Part shown: in pieces, positions 17,595 through 25,990 of the stretch
Numbering within the stretch: the stretch's first letter is position 1
Layout of the letters: each line of letters starts with the position of its first letter
Assembly (NCBI RefSeq): GCF_032878955.1
Contig: NZ_CP043839.1
Location: 3,534,001 to 3,598,000, forward strand
Length of the DNA: 64,000 nt
Reading direction: 5' to 3'
DNA from: Butyricimonas paravirosa
GTDB lineage: Bacteria > Bacteroidota > Bacteroidia > Bacteroidales > Marinifilaceae
The notes under the pieces: model-generated
The model's input: the letters and a program-made list of their open reading frames with translations, nothing else
Told to the model about the DNA's origin: nothing
The model's database searches: none
Position numbers and translations under genes: made by a program

Positions 17595-18941
17595 ATGAAG
17601 ATTAAGATTATGAAAAAGTTTTATTTAGTGCTTTTGGTTTTAGGAATGTTTGTGGGATTTCTGAGTTCTTGTGATGATGATGATAATGATACTCCGGAAC
17701 TGCCTGTTGTAACAATTGAAAGTGAAGATGGTAGCTTTTCAATGCTTCCGACAGAATCTATTGTTTTAAAAGCAAAGGTTAGTAGCTCGCAGGTTACAGA
17801 TTGGGTTTGGTTTGTGAATGGAGAGAAGGTGGGGACTGATTCCGTCTATACTTTCAAGGCAGAAAAACTTGGAGATTATAATGTCGCTATCTTGGCTTCA
17901 AATACGAATGGAGAGGCGTATGCTTCAACAATGATTGAGGTTCATGGGACATATAAGTATGGTACTTTTGTGATTAGTGAAGGAAGCCGTTCTCCTGGGA
18001 CGATTGTTTTTATTAGTCCTAAAGGAGAGGTGATTGATAATGCTTATTATGTTGAAAATGGGGGTGAGTTAGGAGGAGCGACTCAGGATTTGTTTATTAA
18101 GGATAATAAAATGTATATTGTTTCTCAGAATGGTGGATATGATGGTGGTTTCTTGACGATTCTTAATGCAGAGACATTAAAAAGAGAACGCAAATTTCAA
18201 GAAGAGCTTGATGGTGAGGTGAGTATGCCAACTCATGTTGTAGCGTTGGGAGAGGACGATATTTATTTGCGTGATAATAATGGTGTGAAGAGATTCCAAC
18301 CGTCAACAGGTAAGGTAACTTTGATTGAAGGAACAGAGAGAGCACGGAAGAATACGATGGTTGTTGCTGATGGTAAGGTGTTTGCTACGGTAGGTACAAG
18401 TGTTGTTGTGATTGAAGCTGGAAAGGATGAAATTGCGAATACGATAGAATTTGAAGATAGGGTTTCCGGAGTTATCAAGGCATCTGATGGGAATATTTTA
18501 GTTTCTGATGGATCTGGTAATATTACTAAAGTTGATGTAAAAACATATACAAAGTTAGGAAGTAGTAAGGTTTCGGATGAAGCAAAAAGTGTTTTATCTG
18601 CATCATTTGCGGCTGCTCCAAGTATTACGGCTAAAGGGGATACATTGTATATGAGCGGACTTTCTTCAAAAATATATCGTCATGTTTTTGGTTCTGATAG
18701 AACAGAGTTGATGGTTGATGCAAAAGATATGGTGGATAATGTAGGTATTATTTATAATACTTGTGCTGTTCATCCGATTACGGGAGAAGTATATCTCAAT
18801 TCTATAAAAGGGTATAGTGATTATAAAACTAATAATATCACTGTGTTTGACTTTAGTAGTGATGAGCCTAAAGTGAGTGCAAATTATGAGAATTACACGG
18901 CATTCCCTGCCGGAACGTTCTTTACGTATAATTTTGAATAA
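17595..18941 (+). CDS. Surface lipoprotein: PKD-like domain plus DUF5074 beta-propeller
   Basis: The 448-residue lipoprotein has lipobox LSSC (Cys26) followed by DDDDND. Residues about 35-120 form one PKD-like domain (TDWVWFVNGEKVGTDSVYTF). The rest is a propeller beginning with TFVISEGSRSPGTIVFI and continuing with blades such as MYIVSQNGGYDGGFLTIL and VFATVGTSVVVIE. This fuses the stalk-type domain and propeller that are separate proteins in the first B12 operon. It starts 28 bases after the receptor gene. Its codons are noticeably more AT-rich than those of the receptor upstream, hinting at a different origin. Confidence 0.78.
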   Translation: MKIKIMKKFYLVLLVLGMFVGFLSSCDDDDNDTPELPVVTIESEDGSFSMLPTESIVLKAKVSSSQVTDWVWFVNGEKVGTDSVYTFKAEKLGDYNVAILASNTNGEAYASTMIEVHGTYKYGTFVISEGSRSPGTIVFISPKGEVIDNAYYVENGGELGGATQDLFIKDNKMYIVSQNGGYDGGFLTILNAETLKRERKFQEELDGEVSMPTHVVALGEDDIYLRDNNGVKRFQPSTGKVTLIEGTERARKNTMVVADGKVFATVGTSVVVIEAGKDEIANTIEFEDRVSGVIKASDGNILVSDGSGNITKVDVKTYTKLGSSKVSDEAKSVLSASFAAAPSITAKGDTLYMSGLSSKIYRHVFGSDRTELMVDAKDMVDNVGIIYNTCAVHPITGEVYLNSIKGYSDYKTNNITVFDFSSDEPKVSANYENYTAFPAGTFFTYNFE

Positions 18942-18949
18942 AAATATTC

Positions 18950-19954
18950 ATGAGAAGAGAACTATTATACATTTTAACTATTCTGTGTTTTGCGGGAATG
19001 TGGATTTCCTGTAGTGATGATGGAGGGAATGATGGGGAAGAGCCGCTTACGGCTCCGGAAGTGTCTGTTCAGAATTTGAGTTTGAAGGATGCTATCCTTC
19101 CGGGAAGAACTGTGAGATTGAGAGCGAATATCATTAATACAACAGAGGCAGGCTTGCAGTGGTTCGTGGATGGGAAAGAAGTATCTACTGATACTATTTT
19201 CGAGTTCTCATCAGTGAAGGAAGGGGCCTTTCGGATCAAGGTGACTGCTTTTAATAGACTTGGTACTGCATCCGATAGTTTGGACATTCAGGTGATGGAT
19301 GGGTTCAAAATATCGGATATTACGAACTGGACTGGGAGTGGTGAGAATCAATCGATGTTGGCCATACAATGGATTACCGGAGAAGTGGAGAATTGGTCAA
19401 ATCCTGAAGATCGTGATGTTTTCTTTCGTGCTTGGGGATATAGATGGGAAAAAGCAAATCCCCCTACGGGACATGATATGATCGTGGATATTGCTAAAAA
19501 AGATCCGCGTTTGTTTATTATCGTGGCATCTGATAGTAATCTTGGAATGACAATAAGGGGTTTCGGTTACGATATTGATGGTGATGGAATTGAAATTCAA
19601 AGTGAAGATCTTGAATATGGGGATAGAACGTTGAAAGGAATACATTTGACAGAGGCAGATTTCAAGGATGGTATTTATGAACAGAAAGAGGCTGATGTCA
19701 ATATGGATGGTTTTAACGTAATTTCAGGAGGAGATTATTGGATTGGTGGATGGTATGTAGTTTATCCTTCTTATTGGCTAGGGAGTGGAGAGGCTGTATT
19801 AGAATCGAAAGAATATGAATATTCTGGTCTTTATGCAGGTAATCGCTTGCTGGAAAATGAGGAATGGCATACTTGGACATTCTCTCCGATTAATAATGCA
19901 GAGAAAAATATATTACCAATACCTCGTTTGTTAAAGGCTGCGCCAAACAATTAG
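18950..19954 (+). CDS. Surface lipoprotein with PKD-like domain and unnamed C-terminal domain
   Basis: The 334-residue lipoprotein has lipobox WISC (Cys21) followed by SDDGG. One PKD-like domain (about residues 35-115, GLQWFVDGKEVSTDTIFEF) precedes a domain with FFRAWGYRWEKANPPTGHDM, a DPRLFIIV segment and MTIRGFGYDIDGDG. I cannot name the C-terminal family. It is the last gene of the riboswitch-3 operon, 8 bases after the preceding stop, with a strong terminator behind. By position it is a candidate accessory corrinoid-binding lipoprotein, but no evidence in the sequence shows the ligand. AT-rich codon use is shared with the gene upstream. Confidence 0.7.
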   Translation: MRRELLYILTILCFAGMWISCSDDGGNDGEEPLTAPEVSVQNLSLKDAILPGRTVRLRANIINTTEAGLQWFVDGKEVSTDTIFEFSSVKEGAFRIKVTAFNRLGTASDSLDIQVMDGFKISDITNWTGSGENQSMLAIQWITGEVENWSNPEDRDVFFRAWGYRWEKANPPTGHDMIVDIAKKDPRLFIIVASDSNLGMTIRGFGYDIDGDGIEIQSEDLEYGDRTLKGIHLTEADFKDGIYEQKEADVNMDGFNVISGGDYWIGGWYVVYPSYWLGSGEAVLESKEYEYSGLYAGNRLLENEEWHTWTFSPINNAEKNILPIPRLLKAAPNN

Positions 19955-19974
19955 TAAAGGTATTTTGTTGATAC

Positions 19975-20008
19975 AAATGGGGAAAACAATTTTTCGTTTT
20001 CCCCATTT
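19975..20008. terminator. Strong bidirectional terminator
   Basis: A perfect 13-bp stem (AAATGGGGAAAAC at 19975-19987 with its complement at 19996-20008) and an 8-base loop lie between converging genes. T-runs flank it on both strands. Confidence 0.88.
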
Positions 20009-20024
20009 TATATTAGACTAATAA

Positions 20025-20843
20025 CTATTTCTCGTATTCTTTCTTGTTCTCCAAGAGTTTTGAGGAGATCTTGTTAATGTTCGAAGCTCCTGATGAGTGC
20101 AGGGAGAGGATGATCGGATCGCCGGAGTATGTAGCTTTTGCGGCACCGGAGGTGTGTAGACTGATTTTTTCTTTGACTTGAAAATGAGCTTTTGCAGCTC
20201 CCGATACTTCTGCTTTCAGTTCGTTTATCGGAAAGTCTTCCAAGTTTGCTTTTGAGGCTCCCGATACTTCCATTTTGCAGTGTATGGTGTTACCTTTAAG
20301 GGAGAGGTTTGATGCCCCGCTAATGTCGAAGGTTGATTCGGGACTGGTCATTTGTCCTTTGAGGTTTGAGGCACCACTTAGTTCTATGTCAAGTTTTTCT
20401 TTTGCTAGGAAGTCTCCACCTACAAGCATTTTGCTGGCTCCAGAGAGGTCCACCTTTAGCTTGGCTGTCGTGAAATCCCCGATTGTTTCCAATTTGCAGA
20501 CTCCGGTTAACTCCACGTTGTCAAGGCTGGTAACGGTAACTTCTGCCGTGAAATGGTCGTCGTCATTATTTCTTTTATTTTTAGTGGTAATTTTTCCTTC
20601 GATATAGATTTGTAATTTTCCATCGGAATCCAGTTTCAGAACGAGTTGTTTTTCGAGTCGGGCCGGAATGTTTACGGTGACTCCGGTGGTGCTACCTTGT
20701 TTCGTTGTGATACTGAAGATTCCGTGAGCCTCGATTCCGGTGATTTTTTGTCCCTGGAATCGGGAAACGGTGATTTGCTCTTGTGCGAAAGCTCCGACTA
20801 TCGAGAGGCAGAGAACGAAAATGACAAACGATATTTTTTTCAT
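20025..20843 (-). CDS. DUF2807 (GIN-type) beta-solenoid exported protein
   Basis: The 272-residue protein has a signal peptide (GAFAQ near residue 21) and no lipobox. It then shows the DUF2807 pattern: a FQGQKITGIEAHGIFSI opening, then repeated SGASN/SGAAKA turns (SGASKMLVGGDF, SGASNLKGQM, SGAAKAHFQV) that make a right-handed beta-helix. Proteins of this type are called head-GIN or putative autotransporter-adhesin domains and are common in Bacteroidota. Their function is mostly unknown. It stands alone, converging with the B12 operon and divergent from the carboxylase operon. TACCTTTA at 20871-20878 (minus) is a possible -7 box. Confidence 0.8.
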   Translation of the reverse strand: MKKISFVIFVLCLSIVGAFAQEQITVSRFQGQKITGIEAHGIFSITTKQGSTTGVTVNIPARLEKQLVLKLDSDGKLQIYIEGKITTKNKRNNDDDHFTAEVTVTSLDNVELTGVCKLETIGDFTTAKLKVDLSGASKMLVGGDFLAKEKLDIELSGASNLKGQMTSPESTFDISGASNLSLKGNTIHCKMEVSGASKANLEDFPINELKAEVSGAAKAHFQVKEKISLHTSGAAKATYSGDPIILSLHSSGASNINKISSKLLENKKEYEK

Positions 20844-20986
20844 AATAATCTGTTTTTATGATGGGACGCTTAAAGGTAATGAAAAGTTACAGGTATGGGT
20901 GTTATTTTCTAAAAAAAAGGGAGAATGAGGAGAAGCATGGAAAGAACTTTTCTGATGATAAATTGAATCAAATCAATTATATTTTA

Positions 20987-20994
20987 TACATTTG
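20987..20994 (+). promoter_or_regulatory. Promoter for carboxylase operon leader
   Basis: TACATTTG fully matches the -7 consensus. A TTG at 20963-20965, 21 bases upstream, gives an acceptable -33 element, making this the best complete promoter in the window. Confidence 0.72.
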
Positions 20995-21020
20995 TTCCCA
21001 TTAAAGTTCTTTACAACACG

Positions 21021-21195
21021 TAATCAGACTGCTCAGGTGCCTCGTTTTGACGAGGAGAATAGGGAACCGTGTGAGAATCACGGACTGTCGCGCAACTGTA
21101 ATCACCAGAAGGGTTTTGCCACTAATGTCCACTGTCCAGGGGATGGGAAGGACGGCAAAATGGTGAAAGTCAGGATACCTGCCTTTGCGGATTGA
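21021..21195 (+). promoter_or_regulatory. Cobalamin riboswitch 4 (upstream of acyl-CoA carboxylase operon)
   Basis: AGGTGCC at 21035, GGGAACCGTGTGAGAATCACGG, the core CTGTCGCGCAACTGTAA, CCACTGTCC, GGGAAGG and AGTCAGGATACCTGCC at about 21168-21183 follow the cobalamin riboswitch order. It belongs to a different sequence sub-type from the other five, being closer to the classical proteobacterial form (CGCAACTGTAA). It is 125 bases upstream of the carboxylase beta subunit. Confidence 0.94.
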
Positions 21196-21319
21196 CAATG
21201 CTTTCGCGGAATGAAGCTAAGGTCAGACTTATCAACCCGGTTGAGATACTTGGGGCGTATTTTTCTTATTTCTTTCCTTTATTTCGTGTGGAGCTAAATA
21301 GTGTATAAACTAATTTAGT

Positions 21320-22861
21320 ATGAGAAAATCGTTTGAAAAATTTCTGGAAAGACAAGATGCCTTAGCCCGGCAATACGGTAAGGAGTATGAGGACAAACAA
21401 CACAACCGGGGAAAACTTACCGCTCGGGAACGGATTACATTTCTTTTCGATGAGGGGACATTTGAAGAGGTGGATGCTTACTCACCTTCTGCGGCGACTT
21501 CTTTTGGTAAAGCAGTACGTTCATACGGGGATGGGGTGATTGCCGGATTCGGCACGGTGAACGGGCGTCAGGTTTTTGCTTATTCGCAAGATTTTAACGT
21601 GCAGGGTGGTTCGTTGGGTTCCGTGCATGCGGCCAAGATTATAAAAGTACAGGATATGGCTCTGAAAACGGGATCGCCTGTCGTGGGATTGATTGATTCG
21701 GGAGGAGCCCGGATTCAAGAGGGGGTGGCTAGTTTGGCCGGGTATGCGGGAATATTCCGACGGAATGTACTCTCTTCCGGGGTAATCCCTCAGATTTCAG
21801 TTATTATGGGGCCGGCTGCCGGAGGGGCTGTTTATTCTCCAGCCTTGACTGATTTTATTTTTATGACGGCAGCAACCAGTTATATGTTCGTGACCGGACC
21901 TAACGTGGTGAAACAGGTACTGAATGAAACAATATCTCCCGAAGAACTTGGAGGTGCATCTGTACATGCCGTGAAATCAGGTGTGGCGGATTTTGTTTTT
22001 AATGATGATGAAAATACGTTATTGGGGGTAAAGATGTTATTATCTTACCTGCCTTCCAATAATATCGAGAACGCTCCTTTTCTGGTGACGGATGATCCGG
22101 TTGACCGGATAGAAGAGAATTTGCGGGATATTGTTCCTGAAGATCCGGATAAGCCTTATGATGTAAGGGATGTTATCCGTTTGATTACAGATAAAGGAAA
22201 ATTTTTGGAGATTGCGGAGAGTTACGCTCCCAATATCATTATTGGGTTGGCCCGATTCGGGGGATTCGTGACCGGGATTATTGCGAATCAACCCAAAGTT
22301 ATGGCGGGTACTTTGGATATGAATTCATCGGTGAAAGCTGCTCGTTTTATTAATTTCTGTGATAGTTTTAATATTCCGGTTGTTACTTTGGAGGACGTAC
22401 CCGGTTTCCTTCCGGGGGCCGATCAGGAACATGCCGGAATTATCCGGCACGGAGCCAAGCTCCTATATGCTTACACGCGGGCGACGGTTCCCAAGATTAC
22501 CGTGGTCTTGCGTAAATCATACGGGGGTGCTTATATCGTGATGAACAGTAAGGGAATTGGCGGAGATTATAATTTTGCATGGCCGACAGCCGAGATTGCC
22601 GTTATGGGACCGGAAGGGGCTATTGCTATTCTTTATCATAAGGAACTTGCCGCTGCTGATGATCCGGTAGCTTTGAAAAAAGATTTGTTGGCGCAGTATA
22701 GGGATGAGGTGGCTAATCCTTATATCGCTAACGAGAAGGGATTTATTGATGAGGTGATAGACCCGGCGGTTACCCGACAAAAGGTTATACGAGTTTTGAA
22801 ATCTCTGGAAAAGAAATCAGTAAGTCTACCACGACGCAAACATGGAAATATTCCTCTTTAA
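21320..22861 (+). CDS. Acyl-CoA carboxylase carboxyltransferase subunit (PccB/MmdA-like)
   Basis: The 513-residue protein is a full-length carboxyltransferase of the propionyl-CoA carboxylase beta/methylmalonyl-CoA decarboxylase alpha family. Motifs include SQDFNVQGGSLG, GLIDSGGARIQEG, MGPAAGGAVYSPALTDF, VTGPNVVKQV and FLPGADQEHAGIIRHGAKLLYAY. It moves carboxyl groups between biotin and an acyl-CoA. The next two genes encode biotin carboxylase and a biotin carrier, and no sodium-pump beta subunit (MmdB/OadB) is here. An ATP-dependent soluble carboxylase, probably for propionyl-CoA, is therefore more likely than a membrane decarboxylase. The operon sits behind a cobalamin riboswitch. Confidence 0.88.
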   Translation: MRKSFEKFLERQDALARQYGKEYEDKQHNRGKLTARERITFLFDEGTFEEVDAYSPSAATSFGKAVRSYGDGVIAGFGTVNGRQVFAYSQDFNVQGGSLGSVHAAKIIKVQDMALKTGSPVVGLIDSGGARIQEGVASLAGYAGIFRRNVLSSGVIPQISVIMGPAAGGAVYSPALTDFIFMTAATSYMFVTGPNVVKQVLNETISPEELGGASVHAVKSGVADFVFNDDENTLLGVKMLLSYLPSNNIENAPFLVTDDPVDRIEENLRDIVPEDPDKPYDVRDVIRLITDKGKFLEIAESYAPNIIIGLARFGGFVTGIIANQPKVMAGTLDMNSSVKAARFINFCDSFNIPVVTLEDVPGFLPGADQEHAGIIRHGAKLLYAYTRATVPKITVVLRKSYGGAYIVMNSKGIGGDYNFAWPTAEIAVMGPEGAIAILYHKELAAADDPVALKKDLLAQYRDEVANPYIANEKGFIDEVIDPAVTRQKVIRVLKSLEKKSVSLPRRKHGNIPL

Positions 22862-22877
22862 ACGTAAAATGTAAAGT

Positions 22878-24362
22878 ATGATAAAATCAGTTTTAATAGC
22901 AAACCGGGGAGAGATTGCCATCCGGATTGCACGTACTGCCAGACGCATGGGAATCGTGACGTACGCCATTCGTACCCGGAAGGAGCCGGAGGCCGTGTAT
23001 TTATCGTCTGTTGATATTGTTCTTGACTTCCCGGAAACGGATGGGAATGTGCCTGAATTTTTGGATATTGATCGTTTGATTTATTTGGCCCGGGAACATG
23101 AGATCGAGTCTCTTCATCCGGGATATGGTTATTTGTCAGAGAATGCGGAATTGGCGGAACGGTGTCGAGAGAACGGGATTATTTTTATTGGTCCCTCGCC
23201 GGAGGTGATTCGTCTGATGAGTGATAAGGTGGCGGCAAAGGAGATTGCAGAACGTAGTGGCGTGCCTATGCTGGGTGCTAGCAAGGGTGCCGTTCGGGAT
23301 GTTGATGATGCTCGGGAGACGGCGGATAGGCTAGGGTATCCGGTTATTATAAAGGCTGTTTCTGGAGGAGGAGGAAGGGGGATGCGTATTGTACGCAAGA
23401 AGAGTGAACTGGCTCAATTATACAAGTTCGCTGCGGCAGAGGCTCAAGTAGCTTTTAATGATCCTTCTGTTTTCATTGAAAAATATCTTGAAAGTCCGAA
23501 ACATATCGAGTTCCAGATTGTTGCCGATAATTATGGGAACGTGGTTCATCTGGGTGAACGTGAGTGTTCCATTCAGCGGAAACATCAAAAATTAATGGAA
23601 GAGGCCCCATCTCCGGCTCTTGATGATCGTTTGCGGAAGAAGATGGCCACGGCTGCTGTTGCTTTGGCTAAAGCTGCGAGGTATCAGAATCTGGGAACCG
23701 TGGAATTTTTGCTGGATCGTCAAAAGCGTTTTTATTTTATGGAGATGAATACTCGTATTCAGGTGGAACATCCGGTTACCGAGGAGATTACTGGATTTGA
23801 TCTGGTGGAGTTACAATTTAATATTGCCGCAGGGCGTAAGTTACCGCTCCGTCAGTCTCAAATTCGGCTCACGGGCTGGTCTATCGAATGTCGGATTAAT
23901 GCTGAGGATGTACAGGCTGGGTTTGCTCCTAGTATGGGTGTTATCCGGCGATTGCGTTTGCCGCAGGGAAATCATATCCGTATTGAAACAGGAATTGCTC
24001 CCGGCTCGGAAATTACTCCTTTTTTCGATTCAATGGTGGCGAAATTGATCGTTACGGGGGAGACTCGGGAACAAGCTATCGAGCGAATGCTTTCTGCTTT
24101 GGAGAGATTCCATGTAAAGGGAATCCGGACGACAATTCCTTTTTGTAAAGCGGTTCTTCATAACGAGACTTACCGTAATGGTGATTTTGATACTTCATTT
24201 ATAGAGAGTCGATTGAGTTCTCCGGTTTGGCGAGAGCCTCACGAGGAGTTGCTGGGTGCTTTGTTTGCGGTATATACATATACTCACGAGAATACACCGG
24301 AGGTCGGTCCCGACACCCGTATTGATCCTTGGGTGCTTAATAAACGAATTAGAAATTTATAA
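22878..24362 (+). CDS. accC: Biotin carboxylase subunit
   Basis: The 494-residue ATP-grasp protein starts with the biotin carboxylase N-terminal fold (LIANRGEIAIRIARTARRMG). SLHPGYGYLSENAELA, the glycine-rich SGGGGRGMRIV loop, ECSIQRKHQK and the EMNTRIQVEHPVTE catalytic block follow. It carboxylates the carrier biotin with bicarbonate and ATP. It starts 16 bases after the carboxyltransferase gene and ends 9 bases before the carrier gene. It could in principle serve fatty acid synthesis too, but its neighbours tie it to this carboxylase. Confidence 0.92.
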   Translation: MIKSVLIANRGEIAIRIARTARRMGIVTYAIRTRKEPEAVYLSSVDIVLDFPETDGNVPEFLDIDRLIYLAREHEIESLHPGYGYLSENAELAERCRENGIIFIGPSPEVIRLMSDKVAAKEIAERSGVPMLGASKGAVRDVDDARETADRLGYPVIIKAVSGGGGRGMRIVRKKSELAQLYKFAAAEAQVAFNDPSVFIEKYLESPKHIEFQIVADNYGNVVHLGERECSIQRKHQKLMEEAPSPALDDRLRKKMATAAVALAKAARYQNLGTVEFLLDRQKRFYFMEMNTRIQVEHPVTEEITGFDLVELQFNIAAGRKLPLRQSQIRLTGWSIECRINAEDVQAGFAPSMGVIRRLRLPQGNHIRIETGIAPGSEITPFFDSMVAKLIVTGETREQAIERMLSALERFHVKGIRTTIPFCKAVLHNETYRNGDFDTSFIESRLSSPVWREPHEELLGALFAVYTYTHENTPEVGPDTRIDPWVLNKRIRNL

Positions 24363-24371
24363 TGATCGGAT

Positions 24372-24893
24372 ATGGATAACAAGGACGTAACAAAATATAT
24401 AGCCCTTAGTGGCAGTAACACGGCATACGAGTTCTCCGTGAAAAATAATTACGAGTTTAGTCTGAAACGGCAAAATATGCGTATTGATTTAGTCGAAGAG
24501 GCTGATGGTTTTTTGATCCTGCTGTACAAGGGGATTCGCTATCCGGTGGAAATTGTGTCTCGCAGGCAGAATGAATACGAGATTTTACTTAACGGGGTGG
24601 CCTATACGTTTTCGGTGGAAACTCCTTTTTCTTTGAAACGGAAAAGATTGTTGGCAGGTCGGCAGGGTGAAGTCTTCGACATGACTATTAAATCTCCTAT
24701 GCCGGGAAAAATTTTGGATGTATCGATAGAAGTCGGGCAGGAGATTAATAAGGGAGATACGCTAGTCGTGCTTGAGGCAATGAAGATGCAAAATGTTATC
24801 ATCGCTTCTCAAAAAGGACGAGTTCGTCGGGTATGCGTGGTTGCCGGTCAAACTGTGAGTAAAGACGAGATTCTGGTGGAAATCGGGGCGTAG
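24372..24893 (+). CDS. Biotin carboxyl carrier protein
   Basis: The 173-residue protein ends in a biotinyl domain (about residues 105-173) with the motif EAMKMQN, so Lys138 is the biotinylation site. PMPGKILDV marks the domain start. The first 100 residues resemble the linker/BT-like region of propionyl-CoA carboxylase alpha chains, which may join this subunit to the carboxyltransferase. Its 3' end overlaps the converging DUF2284 gene by 46 bases on the opposite strand. Confidence 0.9.
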   Translation: MDNKDVTKYIALSGSNTAYEFSVKNNYEFSLKRQNMRIDLVEEADGFLILLYKGIRYPVEIVSRRQNEYEILLNGVAYTFSVETPFSLKRKRLLAGRQGEVFDMTIKSPMPGKILDVSIEVGQEINKGDTLVVLEAMKMQNVIIASQKGRVRRVCVVAGQTVSKDEILVEIGA

Positions 24894-25456
24894 ATACTCT
24901 CTTTCGTGAAAAGACCACTTACAAGGGTAAGGTATTCCGGTAAACGGGCATCGTTGCTCCATTGTAATTCGATGTGGAGAAGTTCGGAGGCTGTTTTGCC
25001 GATGTCGAATCCCACGGATTCAAGCGATGGGCGTATTTCTTGAGGATGGAGACAGGGAAAACCGTTTATCCGGGTACACGAGTTTAGGGGGCATAAGTGA
25101 CAGGTCCCTGCATAAAAGGCCCGGCTGTCAGGATATTCATGTTCAAGAGTCAGTAGTCGAGGATCAATGATCTTCCGGGCAGATTCTATGGCTTGGAGGG
25201 AAATTGTTTTGTGCCGTTCAAGTGTCGTGCAGGAATTGCGGGTTGCCGTTTCGAATGTTATTTTAGTTCCGATAATGTACGTTTGTTGATAACCGGAGAG
25301 GTATTCGTCCGTGTTAAACTCGAAAGGAGGGCAGGCCCAGCAACGGTTATAGCGTTCGCATTGCTGACAGAAAGAAATAAATTTTTCCGGATTGCGATAC
25401 TCCTGAATGTATTGCGAGGTCGGGAGCGAGACGATATGGTGCGTGAGTTCATACAT
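24848..25456 (-). CDS. DUF2284 cysteine-rich predicted metal-binding protein
   Basis: The 202-residue protein carries two cysteine clusters. The first is C30-x2-C33-x5-C39-x2-C42 (with CWACPPF) and the second is C119-x2-C122-x4-C127-x7-C135 (CHLCPLNSCTRINGFPC). This is the signature of DUF2284 and suits metal or iron-sulfur binding. It starts 15 bases after nrdG on the same strand, so it is likely the third gene of the riboswitch-5 operon. Biochemical function of the family is unknown. B12-responsive expression is the main clue here. The converging biotin carrier gene overlaps its last 46 bases. Confidence 0.82.
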   Translation of the reverse strand: MYELTHHIVSLPTSQYIQEYRNPEKFISFCQQCERYNRCWACPPFEFNTDEYLSGYQQTYIIGTKITFETATRNSCTTLERHKTISLQAIESARKIIDPRLLTLEHEYPDSRAFYAGTCHLCPLNSCTRINGFPCLHPQEIRPSLESVGFDIGKTASELLHIELQWSNDARLPEYLTLVSGLFTKESIYAPISTRISSLLTV

Positions 25457-25471
25457 TTTTTATCTGGTTTA

Positions 25472-25990
25472 TTAAACGTATTGGGGATACGGGTTATATT
25501 CCCAGAGAATTACTTTTTCCGAATGAAGAGAGGCTGGAACGTTTATCAATCTTTGGTTGGAACTTCCTCGAAAGAGCAGACCTTCCTTTCGTTTGGCCGG
25601 ATCAAATCGTCCGTCGACTAAAACATCTATGTAAGGTAGAATTTGGGAAAGTCGTCTGGAATTAATAATTTCCTCGTAGCGGAAACCCGTGTAGCACCAG
25701 ATATTTTTGGATGTAATGATTTTCAGTCGTTTGGCCAATTGTGTGAATCCTTCTACTTGAAATAGCGGATCTCCCCCACTGAATGTTACGTCGGAGAAAG
25801 GATTGTTTGTGATTTTCGCTACAATATAATCCAAAGAAACAGGATGGCCGTTTCGTAAGTTCCAGGATTGTGGGTTATGGCAACCCGGGCAATGATGAGT
25901 ACAACCCGCCGCGTAGACGGACACCCGGAATCCGGGTCCGTCAACAACGGTGTCTTCAATAATGTCCAATAATGTAATCGTGTTAGTCAT
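25472..25990 (-). CDS. nrdG: Anaerobic ribonucleotide reductase activating enzyme
   Basis: The 172-residue radical-SAM protein has the cluster motif CTHHCPGC (Cys30, Cys34, Cys37) and the SAM-contact FSGGDPLF block. It makes the glycyl radical on NrdD by reducing SAM. Its ATG overlaps the nrdD stop by 8 bases, implying translational coupling. The length and the motif order are normal for NrdG. Confidence 0.95.
   Translation of the reverse strand: MTNTITLLDIIEDTVVDGPGFRVSVYAAGCTHHCPGCHNPQSWNLRNGHPVSLDYIVAKITNNPFSDVTFSGGDPLFQVEGFTQLAKRLKIITSKNIWCYTGFRYEEIINSRRLSQILPYIDVLVDGRFDPAKRKEGLLFRGSSNQRLINVPASLHSEKVILWEYNPYPQYV

Noticed and set aside
20992..21195. 67-codon plus-strand and 65-codon minus-strand frames
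   Set aside because: They lie within cobalamin riboswitch 4 and its leader, so the conserved bases are explained by RNA structure.
25193..25621. 142-codon plus-strand frame
   Set aside because: Antisense to the DUF2284 and nrdG genes, both supported by cysteine motifs.
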